NCBI RefSeq assembly: GCF_000515395.1
Contig: NZ_KI911782.1
Coordinates: 659,090 to 723,089 of the forward strand
DNA: 64,000 nt
Source: Jiangella gansuensis DSM 44835
GTDB taxonomy: Bacteria; Actinomycetota; Actinomycetes; Jiangellales; Jiangellaceae
Direction: 5' to 3'
Shown: positions 18,299-26,833 of the stretch, one piece after another
Layout: the number at the start of each line of letters is the position of its first letter
Position numbering within the stretch: the first letter of the stretch is position 1
Notes under the pieces: model-generated
Told to the model about the DNA's origin: nothing
Seen by the model: the letters and a program-made list of their open reading frames with translations, nothing else
Databases searched by the model: none
Made by a program: the position numbers and the translations under genes

Positions 18299-19143
18299 GC
18301 CGCGAGTCCAGCCTCGTCTCGGCCGATTGGGTCGAGCAGAACCTCGACAACCCGAAGGTGGTGCTCGTCGAGGTCGACGAGGACACCGCCGCGTACGACA
18401 AGAACCACATCCGCGGTGCGGTGAAGGTCAACTGGTCCACCGACCTGCGGGACCCGGTGCGTCGTGACTTCGTCAGCAAGGAGCAGTTCGAGGCGCTCCT
18501 GAGCGGCCTGGGCATCTCGAACGACGACACCGTCGTCCTCTACGGCGGCAACAACAACTGGTTCGCCGCCTACGCGTACTGGTACTTCAAGGTCTACGGC
18601 CACGGCGACGTCCGCCTGCTCGACGGCGGCCGCAAGATCTGGGAGCTGGAGAGCCGCGAGCTCGTCGACACCGTCCCGGACCGCCCGGCCACCACCTACA
18701 CCGCCTCGGACCCGGACAACTCCATCCGCGCCTTCCGCGACGAGGTCATCGCCGCCATCGGCGCGCAGAACCTCGTCGACGTCCGCTCGCCCGACGAGTA
18801 CGCCGGCCGGCTGCTGGCCCCGGCCCACCTGCCGCAGGAGGTCTCGCAGGTCGCCGGGCACATCCCGACCGCGGCCAACGTCCCGTGGAGCAAGGCGGCC
18901 AACGACGACGGCACGTTCCGCTCCGACGACGAGCTGCGCCAGATCTACGGCGACGCCGGTGTCGACTTCGGCAAGGACACCATCGCGTACTGCCGCATCG
19001 GCGAGCGCTCCTCGCACACGTGGTTCGTGCTGCGGGAGATCCTCGGTGTGCAGAACGTGAAGAACTACGACGGCTCGTGGACCGAGTACGGCTCGCTCGT
19101 GGGCGTGCCGGTCGCCACCGGCGACGAGCCCGGGACGGTCTGA
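18295..19143 (+). CDS. Thiosulfate/3-mercaptopyruvate sulfurtransferase (rhodanese)
   Basis: A 282-residue two-domain rhodanese. The N-terminal domain is catalytically silent (VVLYGGNNNWFAAYAYWYFKV). The C-terminal domain carries the active-site loop YCRIGERSSHTWFVL, whose Cys takes the persulfide. This CRIGERS loop is characteristic of the actinobacterial CysA2/CysA3 (SseA-like) group. It transfers sulfur from thiosulfate or mercaptopyruvate to acceptors in the cytoplasm. It overlaps DUF4395 by 4 nt, and the DUF1416 start follows 5 nt after its stop; in mycobacteria the corresponding pair is cysA2-sseC2. Confidence 0.95.
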   Translation: MSRESSLVSADWVEQNLDNPKVVLVEVDEDTAAYDKNHIRGAVKVNWSTDLRDPVRRDFVSKEQFEALLSGLGISNDDTVVLYGGNNNWFAAYAYWYFKVYGHGDVRLLDGGRKIWELESRELVDTVPDRPATTYTASDPDNSIRAFRDEVIAAIGAQNLVDVRSPDEYAGRLLAPAHLPQEVSQVAGHIPTAANVPWSKAANDDGTFRSDDELRQIYGDAGVDFGKDTIAYCRIGERSSHTWFVLREILGVQNVKNYDGSWTEYGSLVGVPVATGDEPGTV

Positions 19144-19148
19144 TCGCG

Positions 19149-19445
19149 ATGTGCGGAGCAACCACCGGCGGCGTGTCCCTCGACGGCGTCGACGTCTCGA
19201 AGCAGACCGTGATCCAGGGCGTCGTGCACCATGACGACGCACCGCTGGCCGGCGCGTACGTCCGGCTGCTCGACGCCACGGGCGAGTTCACCGCCGAGGT
19301 GCCGACCAGCGTCACCGGCCAGTTCCGGTTCTTCGCCGCGCCCGGCACCTGGACGCTGCGGACGCTGGCGCCCGGCGCCCAGCCCGTCGACCGCGCCGTG
19401 GTCGCCCAGTTAGGCATCACCGAGGTGGACGTCCGCGTCGCCTGA
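19149..19445 (+). CDS. DUF1416 protein (SseC-like)
   Basis: A 98-residue protein with N-terminus MCGATTGGVSLDGVDVSK, including the conserved Cys2, followed by a small carboxypeptidase-regulatory-like beta sandwich (VIQGVVHHDDAPLAGAYVRLLD). It matches the SseC group that always accompanies CysA-type rhodaneses in actinobacteria; its role in sulfur metabolism is unproven. The start is ATG 19149, 5 nt after the rhodanese stop. A hairpin terminator follows. Confidence 0.92.
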   Translation: MCGATTGGVSLDGVDVSKQTVIQGVVHHDDAPLAGAYVRLLDATGEFTAEVPTSVTGQFRFFAAPGTWTLRTLAPGAQPVDRAVVAQLGITEVDVRVA

Positions 19446-19454
19446 GCGCCCCCG

Positions 19455-19482
19455 AACGGGGTCGGCTACCGCCGGCCCCGTT
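19455..19482 (+). terminator. Hairpin terminator of the sulfur operon
   Basis: A 12-bp stem, AACGGGGTCGGC pairing with GCCGGCCCCGTT through one G-U pair, lies 9 nt after the DUF1416 stop. A short pyrimidine-rich tail follows. Confidence 0.65.
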
Positions 19483-19504
19483 CCGCTCTCCGCCGCCCCC
19501 ACTC

Positions 19505-19582
19505 CCCGTTGATCTTGGAGTAACTACGGTATTGCTGGGCGATTTGCCCGATTGATTCCGCGCTTACTCCAAGATCAACGGG
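19505..19582. repeat. Family A palindromic intergenic element, copy 2
   Basis: This is the best-preserved copy: 78 bp with perfect 19-bp inverted arms (CCCGTTGATCTTGGAGTAA at 19505-19523, complement at 19564-19582). Arms and total length match copy 1 at 12694. Confidence 0.88.
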
Positions 19583-19622
19583 AAGTGGGGGGTGTCGGCT
19601 GGGTGACTGCGGCTGTCCGACG

Positions 19623-19985
19623 TCAGTAGACGAGGGCGCGGACGCCGTCGGCCATGATCTCCTCGACGAAGGTGGGCGCACCGGCGATCCGGACCCCGGG
19701 GATGACGTCGCCGGGGCCGATGTCGCGCCGCGCCGCGCACTGCGTGCACAGGGTGACGGTGCCGCCGGCGATCAATGCGTCCAGCAGGTCGGGAAGCGGT
19801 GCCGCGTGCGGCAGCGAGAACTCGGCCGCCCGGCCGGGCAGTGCGAACCACGCGGATTCGCCGGTCAGCCACAGCGATACGGTCGCGCCCGCGGCCAGCG
19901 CGGTCGACGCGACGGTGAATGCCTGCGAGCACCGCTCCGGGGCGTCCGAGCCGGCAGTGACCTTGACCACGAGCGTGCGATCCAT
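19623..19985 (-). CDS. DsrE-family protein
   Basis: A 120-residue DsrE/DsrF-like protein (LVVKVTAGSDAPERCSQAFTVASTALAAGA ... LCTQCAARRD). A CxxC sits in the region where sulfur-relay DsrE proteins hold the active cysteine. Such proteins carry sulfur or sense it; the specific partner is unknown. ATG 19985 is preferred; TTG 19994 is possible. A TAGTCT box lies 8 nt before the ATG, so the transcript may be leaderless. It is convergent with the sulfur operon across repeat A copy 2. Confidence 0.8.
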   Translation of the reverse strand: MDRTLVVKVTAGSDAPERCSQAFTVASTALAAGATVSLWLTGESAWFALPGRAAEFSLPHAAPLPDLLDALIAGGTVTLCTQCAARRDIGPGDVIPGVRIAGAPTFVEEIMADGVRALVY

Positions 19986-20032
19986 GGGACGCAAGACTAT
20001 GCCGCCCGGAGCCGACCAGTAGACTCTGTTCC

Positions 20033-20134
20033 GTGCTCGAACTCGTCTTCACCAGCATCCTGATCCTGGTCGCCGCCGCAGCCGGGCTGATGGCCGTGTT
20101 CGTGGTGTACAAGCTGTACAAGGGCCAGGCCTGA
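20033..20134 (+). CDS. Small single-pass membrane protein (33 aa)
   Basis: GTG 20033 opens a 33-residue protein: a hydrophobic helix (FTSILILVAAAAGLMAVFVV) then a basic tail, YKLYKGQA. TAGACT at 20020-20025 lies 7 nt before the GTG, the layout of a leaderless start. The stop is 7 nt before the nitrobindin-like gene, so the two form an operon. The helix-plus-positive-tail shape predicts N-out or N-in insertion with the tail in the cytoplasm. Its function is unknown. It is too short for most gene callers. Confidence 0.72.
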   Translation: MLELVFTSILILVAAAAGLMAVFVVYKLYKGQA

Positions 20135-20141
20135 CCACGCC

Positions 20142-20660
20142 GTGATCGAGATCCCGGACGACCTTCACCCGGCGTGCCTGCCCATCGCATGGCTGCTCGG
20201 CCGCTGGGAGGGCGCCGGCGTCGGCGACTACCCGACCATCGAGGCGTTCCGGTTCGGCCAGGAGGTCGAATTCACCTACGTCCCGGGCAAGCCGTTCCTC
20301 TCCTACACCAGCCGCAGCTGGATTCTCGACGACGACGGCAACCTCGTCCGGCCGGCGGCCCGTGAGACGGGGTACTGGCGGCCGCAGGAGAACGACGAGA
20401 TCGAGGTGCTGCTGACGCACCCGACGGGGTTCGTCGAGATCTACATCGGTCAGATCGAGCCGGCCAAGGTCGAGATCGCGACCCGTGGCGTGCTGAAGAC
20501 CGAGACGGCCAAGGACTACCGCACCGGCCACCGGCTCTACGGCCTGGTCAACGGCGCGTTGATGTACGTCTACGAGATGTCGGCCATGGGGCACGAACTG
20601 CAGCCGCACCTGTCCGCTGAGTTGAAGCGGGTGGCCGGAGCCTCCGACGCGCGGGACTAG
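20142..20660 (+). CDS. Nitrobindin-like (FABP/DUF1794) heme-binding protein
   Basis: A 172-residue ten-stranded barrel protein. The family signature LLGRWEGAGVGDYPTI near residue 20 and the conserved MGHELQPHLSAEL near the C-terminus, which supplies the heme-ligand His, are both present. Nitrobindins bind ferric heme and react with nitric oxide or peroxynitrite (family knowledge; mycobacterial Rv0813c occupies the same position). It starts at GTG 20142, right after the 33-residue gene. Confidence 0.9.
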   Translation: MIEIPDDLHPACLPIAWLLGRWEGAGVGDYPTIEAFRFGQEVEFTYVPGKPFLSYTSRSWILDDDGNLVRPAARETGYWRPQENDEIEVLLTHPTGFVEIYIGQIEPAKVEIATRGVLKTETAKDYRTGHRLYGLVNGALMYVYEMSAMGHELQPHLSAELKRVAGASDARD

Positions 20661-20713
20661 CGACCCCGAGGCCCGAGGGATGGTTCCGGCCGCATCGGGT
20701 GTTCGATAGGAGC

Positions 20714-21718
20714 ATGGAGTCCTACCGCAGCCCACTGCTCGAGCGGCCCGGCGCCGTCGAGGCCACCGAGCCGGACACGGGTGTCGCGGCGCATTACGGC
20801 GACCCGTTCCGTGAGCAGCGCCGGCTGGCCGGCGGGGACGGCGCCGTCGACCTCTCGCACCGCGGTGTCGTCCGGGTGAGCGGGCCGGACCGGCTGACCT
20901 GGCTGCACCAGCTCCTCACTCAGCACGTCGAGCGCCTCGAGCCGCACCGCGGCACGTCGGCGCTTGTCCTCGACGCTCATGGCCGGGTCGAGCACGCCCT
21001 GTACGGGGTCGACGACGGCGACGCCTTCTGGTTCCACGTCGAGCCGGGCACCACGGCGGGTCTCGCCGGCTACCTGGAGTCGATGAAGTTCTGGTCCCAG
21101 GTCGAGGTGGCCGACGTCACCGCCGACTACGCCGTCGTGTGGGAGCCGGTCACGTCGCCGGCCGACGGGTACCTCAGCCGGGTCACCGACCGGGGTCGCG
21201 ACGTCTTCCTGCCGCGCGCGGAACTCGCCGGGTACGTCGAGGAGCCCGCGGGCGTCTGGGCGTACGAAGCGCTGCGCATCGAGGCGCACGAGCCGCGGCT
21301 GGGTCTCGAGACCGACGAGCGCACCATCCCGCACGAAGTCGGCTGGATCGGCACCGCCGTCCACCTCGACAAGGGTTGCTACCGCGGGCAGGAGACGGTC
21401 GCGCGCGTACACACGCTGGGCCGGCCGCCGCGCCGCCTGGTCATGCTGCACCTGGACGGGTCGGTCGACCACCTGCCCGACCACGGTGACCCCGTCGAGC
21501 TGGACGGCCGCACGGTCGGCACCGTCGGGTCGGCGGCCCGGCACCACGAGCTCGGGCCGATCGCCCTCGCCGTCGTCAAACGGAACACCCCCACCGACGC
21601 CGAGCTGCTCGCCGGTGGTGTCGCCGCCGCTCAGGAGGTCGTCGTCGACCCCGAGGCCGGGCTGCACGTGCGCGCCCAGCTCACGCCTCCAGGATCAGCG
21701 TCACCGGGCCGTCGTTGA
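20714..21718 (+). CDS. ygfZ: Folate-binding YgfZ family protein
   Basis: A 334-residue glycine-cleavage-T-like protein used in repair or assembly of some Fe-S proteins. The YgfZ signature is [13 protein letters not shown]. The start is ATG 20714, with TAGGAG just upstream serving as ribosome site or promoter box. The final 38 nt overlap the convergent dtd gene. It follows the nitrobindin-like gene by 53 nt. Confidence 0.93.
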   Translation: MESYRSPLLERPGAVEATEPDTGVAAHYGDPFREQRRLAGGDGAVDLSHRGVVRVSGPDRLTWLHQLLTQHVERLEPHRGTSALVLDAHGRVEHALYGVDDGDAFWFHVEPGTTAGLAGYLESMKFWSQVEVADVTADYAVVWEPVTSPADGYLSRVTDRGRDVFLPRAELAGYVEEPAGVWAYEALRIEAHEPRLGLETDERTIPHEVGWIGTAVHLDKGCYRGQETVARVHTLGRPPRRLVMLHLDGSVDHLPDHGDPVELDGRTVGTVGSAARHHELGPIALAVVKRNTPTDAELLAGGVAAAQEVVVDPEAGLHVRAQLTPPGSASPGRR

Positions 21719-22112
21719 CGAGGCTGACCTGCATGTCGGCGCCGAACTCGCCGGTCTCGACCTGGGCGCCCAACCCGCGCAAGGCGGCGACGAACTCGCC
21801 GACGAGCGGCTCGGACACCGGGCCGGGCGCGGCCGCACCCCACGACGGCCGGCGCCCCTTTGCGGTGTCGGCGTACAGGGTGAACTGGCTGACGACGAGC
21901 AGCGGGGCGCCGACGTCGGAGGCCGAGCGTTCGCCGTCGAGAATGCGCAGCCCCCACACCTTCCGCGCGAGCTTCGCCGCCGTCGCGGCGTCGTCGTCGT
22001 GCGTGACGCCCACCAGGACCAGCAGTCCCTGACCGTCGGGATCGACGGCGCCGACGACCTCGCCGCCGACCTGGACCGACGCTGACGTCACCCGCTGCAC
22101 CACTGCGCGCAT
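21681..22112 (-). CDS. dtd: D-aminoacyl-tRNA deacylase
   Basis: A 143-residue protein that hydrolyses D-amino acids wrongly attached to tRNA. Both signature motifs are present: SQFTLYA and the Gly-cisPro motif NDGPVT. ATG 22112 gives the canonical start [17 protein letters not shown]. Its 3' end overlaps the ygfZ 3' end by 38 nt on the opposite strand. Confidence 0.95.
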   Translation of the reverse strand: MRAVVQRVTSASVQVGGEVVGAVDPDGQGLLVLVGVTHDDDAATAAKLARKVWGLRILDGERSASDVGAPLLVVSQFTLYADTAKGRRPSWGAAAPGPVSEPLVGEFVAALRGLGAQVETGEFGADMQVSLVNDGPVTLILEA

Positions 22113-22201
22113 GCCACCGAATCCTGCCAGTTCCCACCGACAGGTAGCGCCGCGTCCGATTGCCGCCAGCGTCGCGCCCGGTGTCCACGCAGGATCGAGG
22201 C

Positions 22202-22954
22202 ATGAACACAACAACGACGCGGCTCACCGCTCGGGCCGCGATGATCATCGGAGGCAGCAGGGGCATCGGCGCGGCAGTGGCGCGTCGCTTGGCGAGCGAG
22301 GGCGCCGATGTCGCCTTCACCTACCGCGACGGCGCCGAGGCGGCTGCCGCGCTGGTCGCCGAGATCGAGGCCGCCGGACGGCGCGCACTGGCGATCCGCG
22401 CCGACAGCGCCGACGCCACTGCGGTGCACTCCGCCGTCGACACCGCGGCCGACCAGTTCGGCCGATTGGACGTGCTGGTCATCAACGCCGCGCTGTACCC
22501 CGTCGCCCCGATCGACGAGATCGGTTTGGAGGAGTTCGACCGCACCATCGCCGTCAACGTCCGGGGGCCGTTCGTCGCCGCGACGGCCGCGGCACGCCAC
22601 CTCACCGACGGCGGCAGCATCGTCACCATCGGCAGTAACGTGGCAGAACGCATGCCCTTCCCGGGGCTCGGGCTCTACACGCTGAGCAAGACGGCACTGG
22701 TCGGGCTGACCAAGGGGCTGGCCCGCGATCTGGGCGGGCGGGGGATCCGGGCCAATCTGGTGCACCCCGGCCCCACCGACACCGAACTCAATCCCGCCGA
22801 CGGGCCGTACGCGGACACCATCCGCAGCTTCACCGCGCTCGGCCGGTACGCCGAGCCGGCCGAGATCGCCGCCACCGTCGCCCATCTGGCCAGTGACGAC
22901 GCCCGATACATCACCGGGGCGTCGTTGATGGTGGACGGCGGCTTCACGGTCTGA
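22202..22954 (+). CDS. Short-chain dehydrogenase/reductase (FabG-like)
   Basis: A 250-residue classical SDR. The dinucleotide-binding motif is [17 protein letters not shown] is replaced by NAA, the catalytic Ser sits in TIGSN, and YxxxK is YTLSK. Arg in the first beta-alpha unit (YRDG) suggests NADP(H). ATG 22202 gives [19 protein letters not shown]. It is divergent from dtd; the substrate is unknown. Confidence 0.88.
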   Translation: MNTTTTRLTARAAMIIGGSRGIGAAVARRLASEGADVAFTYRDGAEAAAALVAEIEAAGRRALAIRADSADATAVHSAVDTAADQFGRLDVLVINAALYPVAPIDEIGLEEFDRTIAVNVRGPFVAATAAARHLTDGGSIVTIGSNVAERMPFPGLGLYTLSKTALVGLTKGLARDLGGRGIRANLVHPGPTDTELNPADGPYADTIRSFTALGRYAEPAEIAATVAHLASDDARYITGASLMVDGGFTV

Positions 22955-23038
22955 CCGATTCGACCAGGTTCCACCCCCGCGGGCGCTCGGCGTGACAGGA
23001 TCGACGGCGGCGTATCGGCGCGGGTCGAGGAGAGCGAG

Positions 23039-23992
23039 ATGCACGCGGGCAGGGCGGTCCTGGTGGCGGAGGTGGTGCGGTCCGGACTGGTGGAGTCCCG
23101 GCACCATGGCACGGTCGTGGGGTTGGCCAGTGACGGCTCCCTGGCGTTCCAGGGCGGCCGTGCGGGCCACCCCATGTACCCGCGCTCGGCCAACAAACCG
23201 GCGCAGGCCGCCGCGATGGTGCGGCTGGGCCTGCCGCTCGACGGGGAACTGCTCGCGCTCGCCGCCGCCAGCCACTCCGGCGAGACCTTCCACCAGGACG
23301 GGGTGCGGCGCATCCTGGCCCAGGCCGGCCTGGGCCAGGGCGCACTGCGCAACACCCCGGGCTGGCCCATCGACCCGACGGTCATGGTCGAGTACGTGCG
23401 GTCCGGTGGCGCCCCGTCGTCGCTGGCGGCCGACTGCTCCGGCAAGCATGCGGCCATGCTGCTGACCTGCGTCGTCAACGGCTGGCCGACCGACGGCTAC
23501 CTGAACGCCGAGCATCCGCTGCAGCGGGCCGTCCACGACACCGTCGCCGAGCTGGCCGGTGAGGCCATCGCCCACGCCGGCGTCGACGGGTGTGGCGCAC
23601 CGCTGTTCGCGCTGACGCCGGGCGGACTGGCCCGGATGTTCCGCTCCCTCGCCACCGCCGCGCCCGGGACCCCGGAGCGCCGCGTCGTCGATGCGATCCA
23701 GACCCACCCGGAGTACACCAGCGGCACCACCCGCGACGAAGCCGAGCTGATCAACGGTGTGCCCGGACTGTTCTGCAAGGGCGGCGCGGACGCGGTCATG
23801 GCGGCCGCGCTGGACGACGGGCGGGCGGTCGCGGTGAAGATCGACGACGGTGGATCGCGGGCTCGGACGGTGGTGCTGGTGGCGGCGCTGCAGAAGCTCG
23901 GGGTCGAGGCGCCGGTGTTGGAGAAGCTGGCCACGGCGCCGGTCCTGGGCGGCGGCATCCCCGTCGGGGAGATCCGCGCCGCACTGCCCTGA
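23039..23992 (+). CDS. Asparaginase II family protein
   Basis: A 317-residue member of the asparaginase II family (pfam06089 type), distinct from the E. coli AnsA/AnsB fold. Conserved segments: SANKPAQAAAMVRLG, ASHSGE, DCSGKHAAMLLTC, GVDGCGAPLFAL and a C-terminal TAPVLGGGIPVGEI. It probably hydrolyses L-asparagine to aspartate and ammonia. AGGAGAG lies just before ATG 23039. It stands alone, 70 nt before the GH15-like gene. Confidence 0.88.
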   Translation: MHAGRAVLVAEVVRSGLVESRHHGTVVGLASDGSLAFQGGRAGHPMYPRSANKPAQAAAMVRLGLPLDGELLALAAASHSGETFHQDGVRRILAQAGLGQGALRNTPGWPIDPTVMVEYVRSGGAPSSLAADCSGKHAAMLLTCVVNGWPTDGYLNAEHPLQRAVHDTVAELAGEAIAHAGVDGCGAPLFALTPGGLARMFRSLATAAPGTPERRVVDAIQTHPEYTSGTTRDEAELINGVPGLFCKGGADAVMAAALDDGRAVAVKIDDGGSRARTVVLVAALQKLGVEAPVLEKLATAPVLGGGIPVGEIRAALP

Positions 23993-24062
23993 CGAACGGC
24001 GGGCGTCCACGGCGTGACACCGCGGCAAACGACAGCCGTCCCGGACCACGTACCCTTGTATC

Positions 24063-25379
24063 GTGCGTTCGTCCCGCCGCCTCCGATGGCGCATCGGACT
24101 TCCGGCGGTGATCATCGTCATCGCCGCCCTCAGCCTGGCCCCCTCCCGGGGGACTGTGCTGGATCTGCGCGCATCCGGCGCCATCGTCGAGCCGGGCGGC
24201 ACCGTCGCTACCGTGCCGGCGGAGACCACCGAGACATTCATCCCCGGCACGAGCGTGCTGTCCTCGGCCGACCGCACCGATCCCGCCGTCGCGCAGCAAA
24301 TCGAGGACGACCGCGACTGGCTCGCCGACGGCCACGTGCCGGGCGCCGGCACCCCGTATGCCGGCATGGCCGAACGCTCGCTACTCGACCTGCGGGTGCT
24401 GACGTCGGCATCCGGGGCGCTCATGGCGGCACCGGTCACCGCGTGGCGGCACGTCTGGCCGCGGGACGCGTCGTTCGCGGTGGCCGCCTACGCCGCCACC
24501 GGTCACCACGACGACGCCGCCGACGTGCTCGGCTTCCTGGCCCGGGTGGCGCCGGCCGACGGGCAGTGGGAGGCGCGGTACCTCGCCGACGGGTCCGGCA
24601 CCCCCGACGACCGCCCCAAACAGCTCGACGGCACCGGCTGGGTGCTCTGGGCGGTCTGGATGTTCGCCGAGACGGCCGCCGACCAGGCACAGGCCGACGA
24701 GGTGCTCGAGCTGATGAGGCCCTCGGTGGTGGCGTCCGCTGACGCGATCATGGCCGAGCTGGGCGAGGACGGGCTGCCGGCGCCGTCGTCGGACTACTGG
24801 GAGAAGCGGGAGTCCGAGCTGACGCTGGGGGTGGCGGCACCGATGTCGCTGGGCCTGCGCGCCGCCGCCGCGCTGGCGCCCCGGTTGGGCGTCGACGCGA
24901 CGGAGTGGAGCGCCGCCGCCCGCCGGCTCGACCAGGCCATCGAGGACGAGTTCGGCGCGCACGGCTACCCGCGCACGGTTCCCGACGGCGGCGCCGACGC
25001 GGCCGTCTCGTTCCTCGCCCCGCCGTTCGCACCGGCCACGCCGCAGGTCAGCGATGCCGTCCGCGAGACCGAGAGCGCCCTGCTGGTCCCCAACGGCGGC
25101 CACCGTCCGGGTGAGGCGTGGCGCAAGGACGTCGACGTCGCGTGGACCCCGGAGACCGGGCTGCTGGCACTGGCGCTGGCTGGCACCGGCGACCGCGAGG
25201 ACGCCGAGCGGCTGCTGACGTTCCTCGACACCTACCGCACGCCGCTGGGTTCACTGCCGGAGAAGGTCGACTCGGAGGCCAAGCCGGCCTCCGTCGCGCC
25301 GTTGGCGTGGACGTCGTCGCTGGTGCTGCTCACGCTGGCGCAGCTGGAGGGCGGCCTGCCCGTCGTCCCCGCCGCCTGA
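24063..25379 (+). CDS. Exported GH15-like glycosidase
   Basis: A 438-residue protein with an N-terminal membrane anchor or signal (RLRWRIGLPAVIIVIAALSL). The catalytic (alpha/alpha)6 barrel shows the glucoamylase-type WPRDASFA motif (VTAWRHVWPRDASF). Candidate acid/base pairs are in DYWEKRE and GSLPEKV near the end. It resembles actinobacterial GH15-domain proteins of unknown substrate. It starts at GTG 24063, with TACCCT 6 nt upstream, so it is likely leaderless. Glycan hydrolysis outside the membrane is inferred. Confidence 0.8.
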   Translation: MRSSRRLRWRIGLPAVIIVIAALSLAPSRGTVLDLRASGAIVEPGGTVATVPAETTETFIPGTSVLSSADRTDPAVAQQIEDDRDWLADGHVPGAGTPYAGMAERSLLDLRVLTSASGALMAAPVTAWRHVWPRDASFAVAAYAATGHHDDAADVLGFLARVAPADGQWEARYLADGSGTPDDRPKQLDGTGWVLWAVWMFAETAADQAQADEVLELMRPSVVASADAIMAELGEDGLPAPSSDYWEKRESELTLGVAAPMSLGLRAAAALAPRLGVDATEWSAAARRLDQAIEDEFGAHGYPRTVPDGGADAAVSFLAPPFAPATPQVSDAVRETESALLVPNGGHRPGEAWRKDVDVAWTPETGLLALALAGTGDREDAERLLTFLDTYRTPLGSLPEKVDSEAKPASVAPLAWTSSLVLLTLAQLEGGLPVVPAA

Positions 25380-25382
25380 CCC

Positions 25383-25447
25383 GGAAATGATCACGTTCGG
25401 CATGGGTGTTCCCGCTCCTCGACGCATGCTTGCCTGGTGAAGCGGGA
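25383..25447 (-). repeat. Family B hairpin element, copy 1
   Basis: A 65-bp element, reverse orientation, beginning 4 nt after the GH15-like stop. On the minus strand it reads TCCCGCTTCACCAGGCAAGC, then a variable loop and GGAGCGGGA, then a conserved tail CCGAACGTGATCATTTCC. Copies 2 and 3 lie at 31227 and 46259. Confidence 0.85.
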
Positions 25448-25513
25448 ACACGCCTGAGCGCAGGCGCTAGCCACTGTTTGCATCTGCTTGCTCTTGTTAG
25501 CTACAGTCGAGGC

Positions 25514-25903
25514 ATGACACGGCCCGGCATCGGCGAGTTCCTGAAGGAGCAGCGCCGCACCGCGCAACTGTCGCTGCGTCAGCTCGCCGACCTGGCCGGC
25601 GTGAGCAACCCCTACCTGAGTCAGATCGAGCGCGGCCTGCGCAAACCATCGGCCGAGGTGCTCCAGCAGCTGGCCAAGGCGCTGCGCATCTCGTCCGAGG
25701 CGCTCTACGTCCGGGCCGGCCTGCTGGACGAACCCAGCGGCGACCACGAGGTCGAGGACGCCATCCTCGCCGACCCGGTCCTCGACGAGCAGCAGAAGCG
25801 CGCGCTGCTCGACGTCTACCGATCGTTCCGTGCCGCCAAGCTCGGCCTGGACGCAACGTCGGGTTCCGACGCCACCAGCGACATTCCGAACCCGGAGAGG
25901 TGA
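25514..25903 (+). CDS. HTH regulator (XRE family)
   Basis: A 129-residue protein. The N-terminal helix-turn-helix (about residues 7-63) reads LKEQRRTAQLSLRQLADLAGVSNPYLSQIERG. The C-terminal 60 residues are charged helices, probably for dimerisation. ATG 25514 is preceded by TACAGT 6 nt upstream, so it is likely leaderless. HTH - hbhA-like - DUF2516 is the same order as Rv0474-Rv0476 of M. tuberculosis. It most likely controls its own operon; no clear operator palindrome was found. Confidence 0.9.
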   Translation: MTRPGIGEFLKEQRRTAQLSLRQLADLAGVSNPYLSQIERGLRKPSAEVLQQLAKALRISSEALYVRAGLLDEPSGDHEVEDAILADPVLDEQQKRALLDVYRSFRAAKLGLDATSGSDATSDIPNPER

Positions 25904-25909
25904 ATCATC

Positions 25910-26371
25910 ATGCCCACCACGCCCACCACCGACCGCAAGCCCGTCTACGCTGTCGCCGGCGCCGCTGACGCCGCCGTCGCGGCCCTGCGTGAACTGCCGG
26001 CCAAGGTCTCCGAGGCCGTCGCCGACGACAAGCTGCGCGACGAGTTCCGCAGCCGCTTCGCCGAGCTCCCGGCCGACGTCAAGGCGTTCCGCGCCGGCTT
26101 CCCCGACCTGCTGCTGCAGGCCCAGTCGAAGGCGTCCGACCTGCCGCAGCGGGTTCGCGAGATGCTCAACCAGGCCGGTCGCGAGGCCGGCAAGGCCTAC
26201 GAGGAGTGGGCCCTGCGCGGCGAGGGTGTCGTGACCCGGCTGCGCGGCCAGTACGGCCCGGCCGTCGACGGGGCCATCGCCTCGGTGCGCGGCCGTGTGG
26301 CCGACGCCGCCGACGAGGTCGCGGAGGCCACCGAGAAGGCCGCCGACGATCTCCAGGCGAAGAAGGGTTGA
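25910..26371 (+). CDS. Heparin-binding hemagglutinin-like protein
   Basis: A 153-residue, almost entirely helical protein (AADAAVAALRELPAKVSEAV ... DEVAEATEKAADDLQAKKG). Position and helical pattern match actinobacterial HbhA-like proteins. Unlike mycobacterial HbhA it lacks the long Lys-Ala-Pro tail; only KK remains near the end, so heparin binding is doubtful. In non-pathogens these proteins are linked to the cell surface or lipid bodies. It starts 6 nt after the HTH gene. Confidence 0.8.
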   Translation: MPTTPTTDRKPVYAVAGAADAAVAALRELPAKVSEAVADDKLRDEFRSRFAELPADVKAFRAGFPDLLLQAQSKASDLPQRVREMLNQAGREAGKAYEEWALRGEGVVTRLRGQYGPAVDGAIASVRGRVADAADEVAEATEKAADDLQAKKG

Positions 26372-26384
26372 CCCGCCCGAGATG

Positions 26385-26421
26385 ACAACCGCCCGGCGCC
26401 GAGGAGGCGCCGGGCAGTTGT
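26385..26421 (+). terminator. Hairpin terminator after the hbhA-like gene
   Basis: A 16-bp stem (ACAACCGCCCGGCGCC pairing with GGCGCCGGGCAGTTGT, one mismatch that pairs as A-C or wobble) with a 5-nt loop lies 13 nt after the stop. Confidence 0.75.
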
Positions 26422-26463
26422 CGATCATGTCCGGATCGCCGCACGGTCACGTACAGTGGACGC

Positions 26464-26799
26464 GTGGACGGTTTCGGGAACTTCCAATCCGGGCTGATGC
26501 TGCTGCTGGGCGTGGCCGCGCTGGCGTTGAAGGGCTACGCCTTCATCGACGCTGTCCGGGTCCCCACCCAGTCCTTTCCCGCCGCCGGGAAGCTGACGAA
26601 GCCGATCTGGCTTGGCATCCTCGGCGTGGCGGTGCTGGTCGAGATCGCCGTGTTCCCGGCGCCCCTGTTCTTCGTCAACCTGCTGGGTGTCGTGGGCGCC
26701 GCGGTGTACCTCGTCGACGTCCGCCCGGCGGTCCGGGCCATCGGCGGCGGCGGGCGGCGCGACTCCAACACCCACGACGGCCCTTACGGGCCCTGGTAG
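26464..26799 (+). CDS. DUF2516 membrane protein
   Basis: A 111-residue protein with three hydrophobic helices (LMLLLGVAALALKGYAFIDA; LGILGVAVLVEIAVF; LFFVNLLGVVGAAVYLVDV) and the family-typical C-terminus GPYGPW. Its function is unknown. GTG 26464 has TACAGT 6 nt upstream, a leaderless layout, so it has its own promoter despite being syntenic with the HTH-hbhA pair. Confidence 0.9.
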   Translation: MDGFGNFQSGLMLLLGVAALALKGYAFIDAVRVPTQSFPAAGKLTKPIWLGILGVAVLVEIAVFPAPLFFVNLLGVVGAAVYLVDVRPAVRAIGGGGRRDSNTHDGPYGPW

Positions 26800-26833
26800 G
26801 CCACCGGCTCCTGGCCGCCGGCCGGGACGCCGA

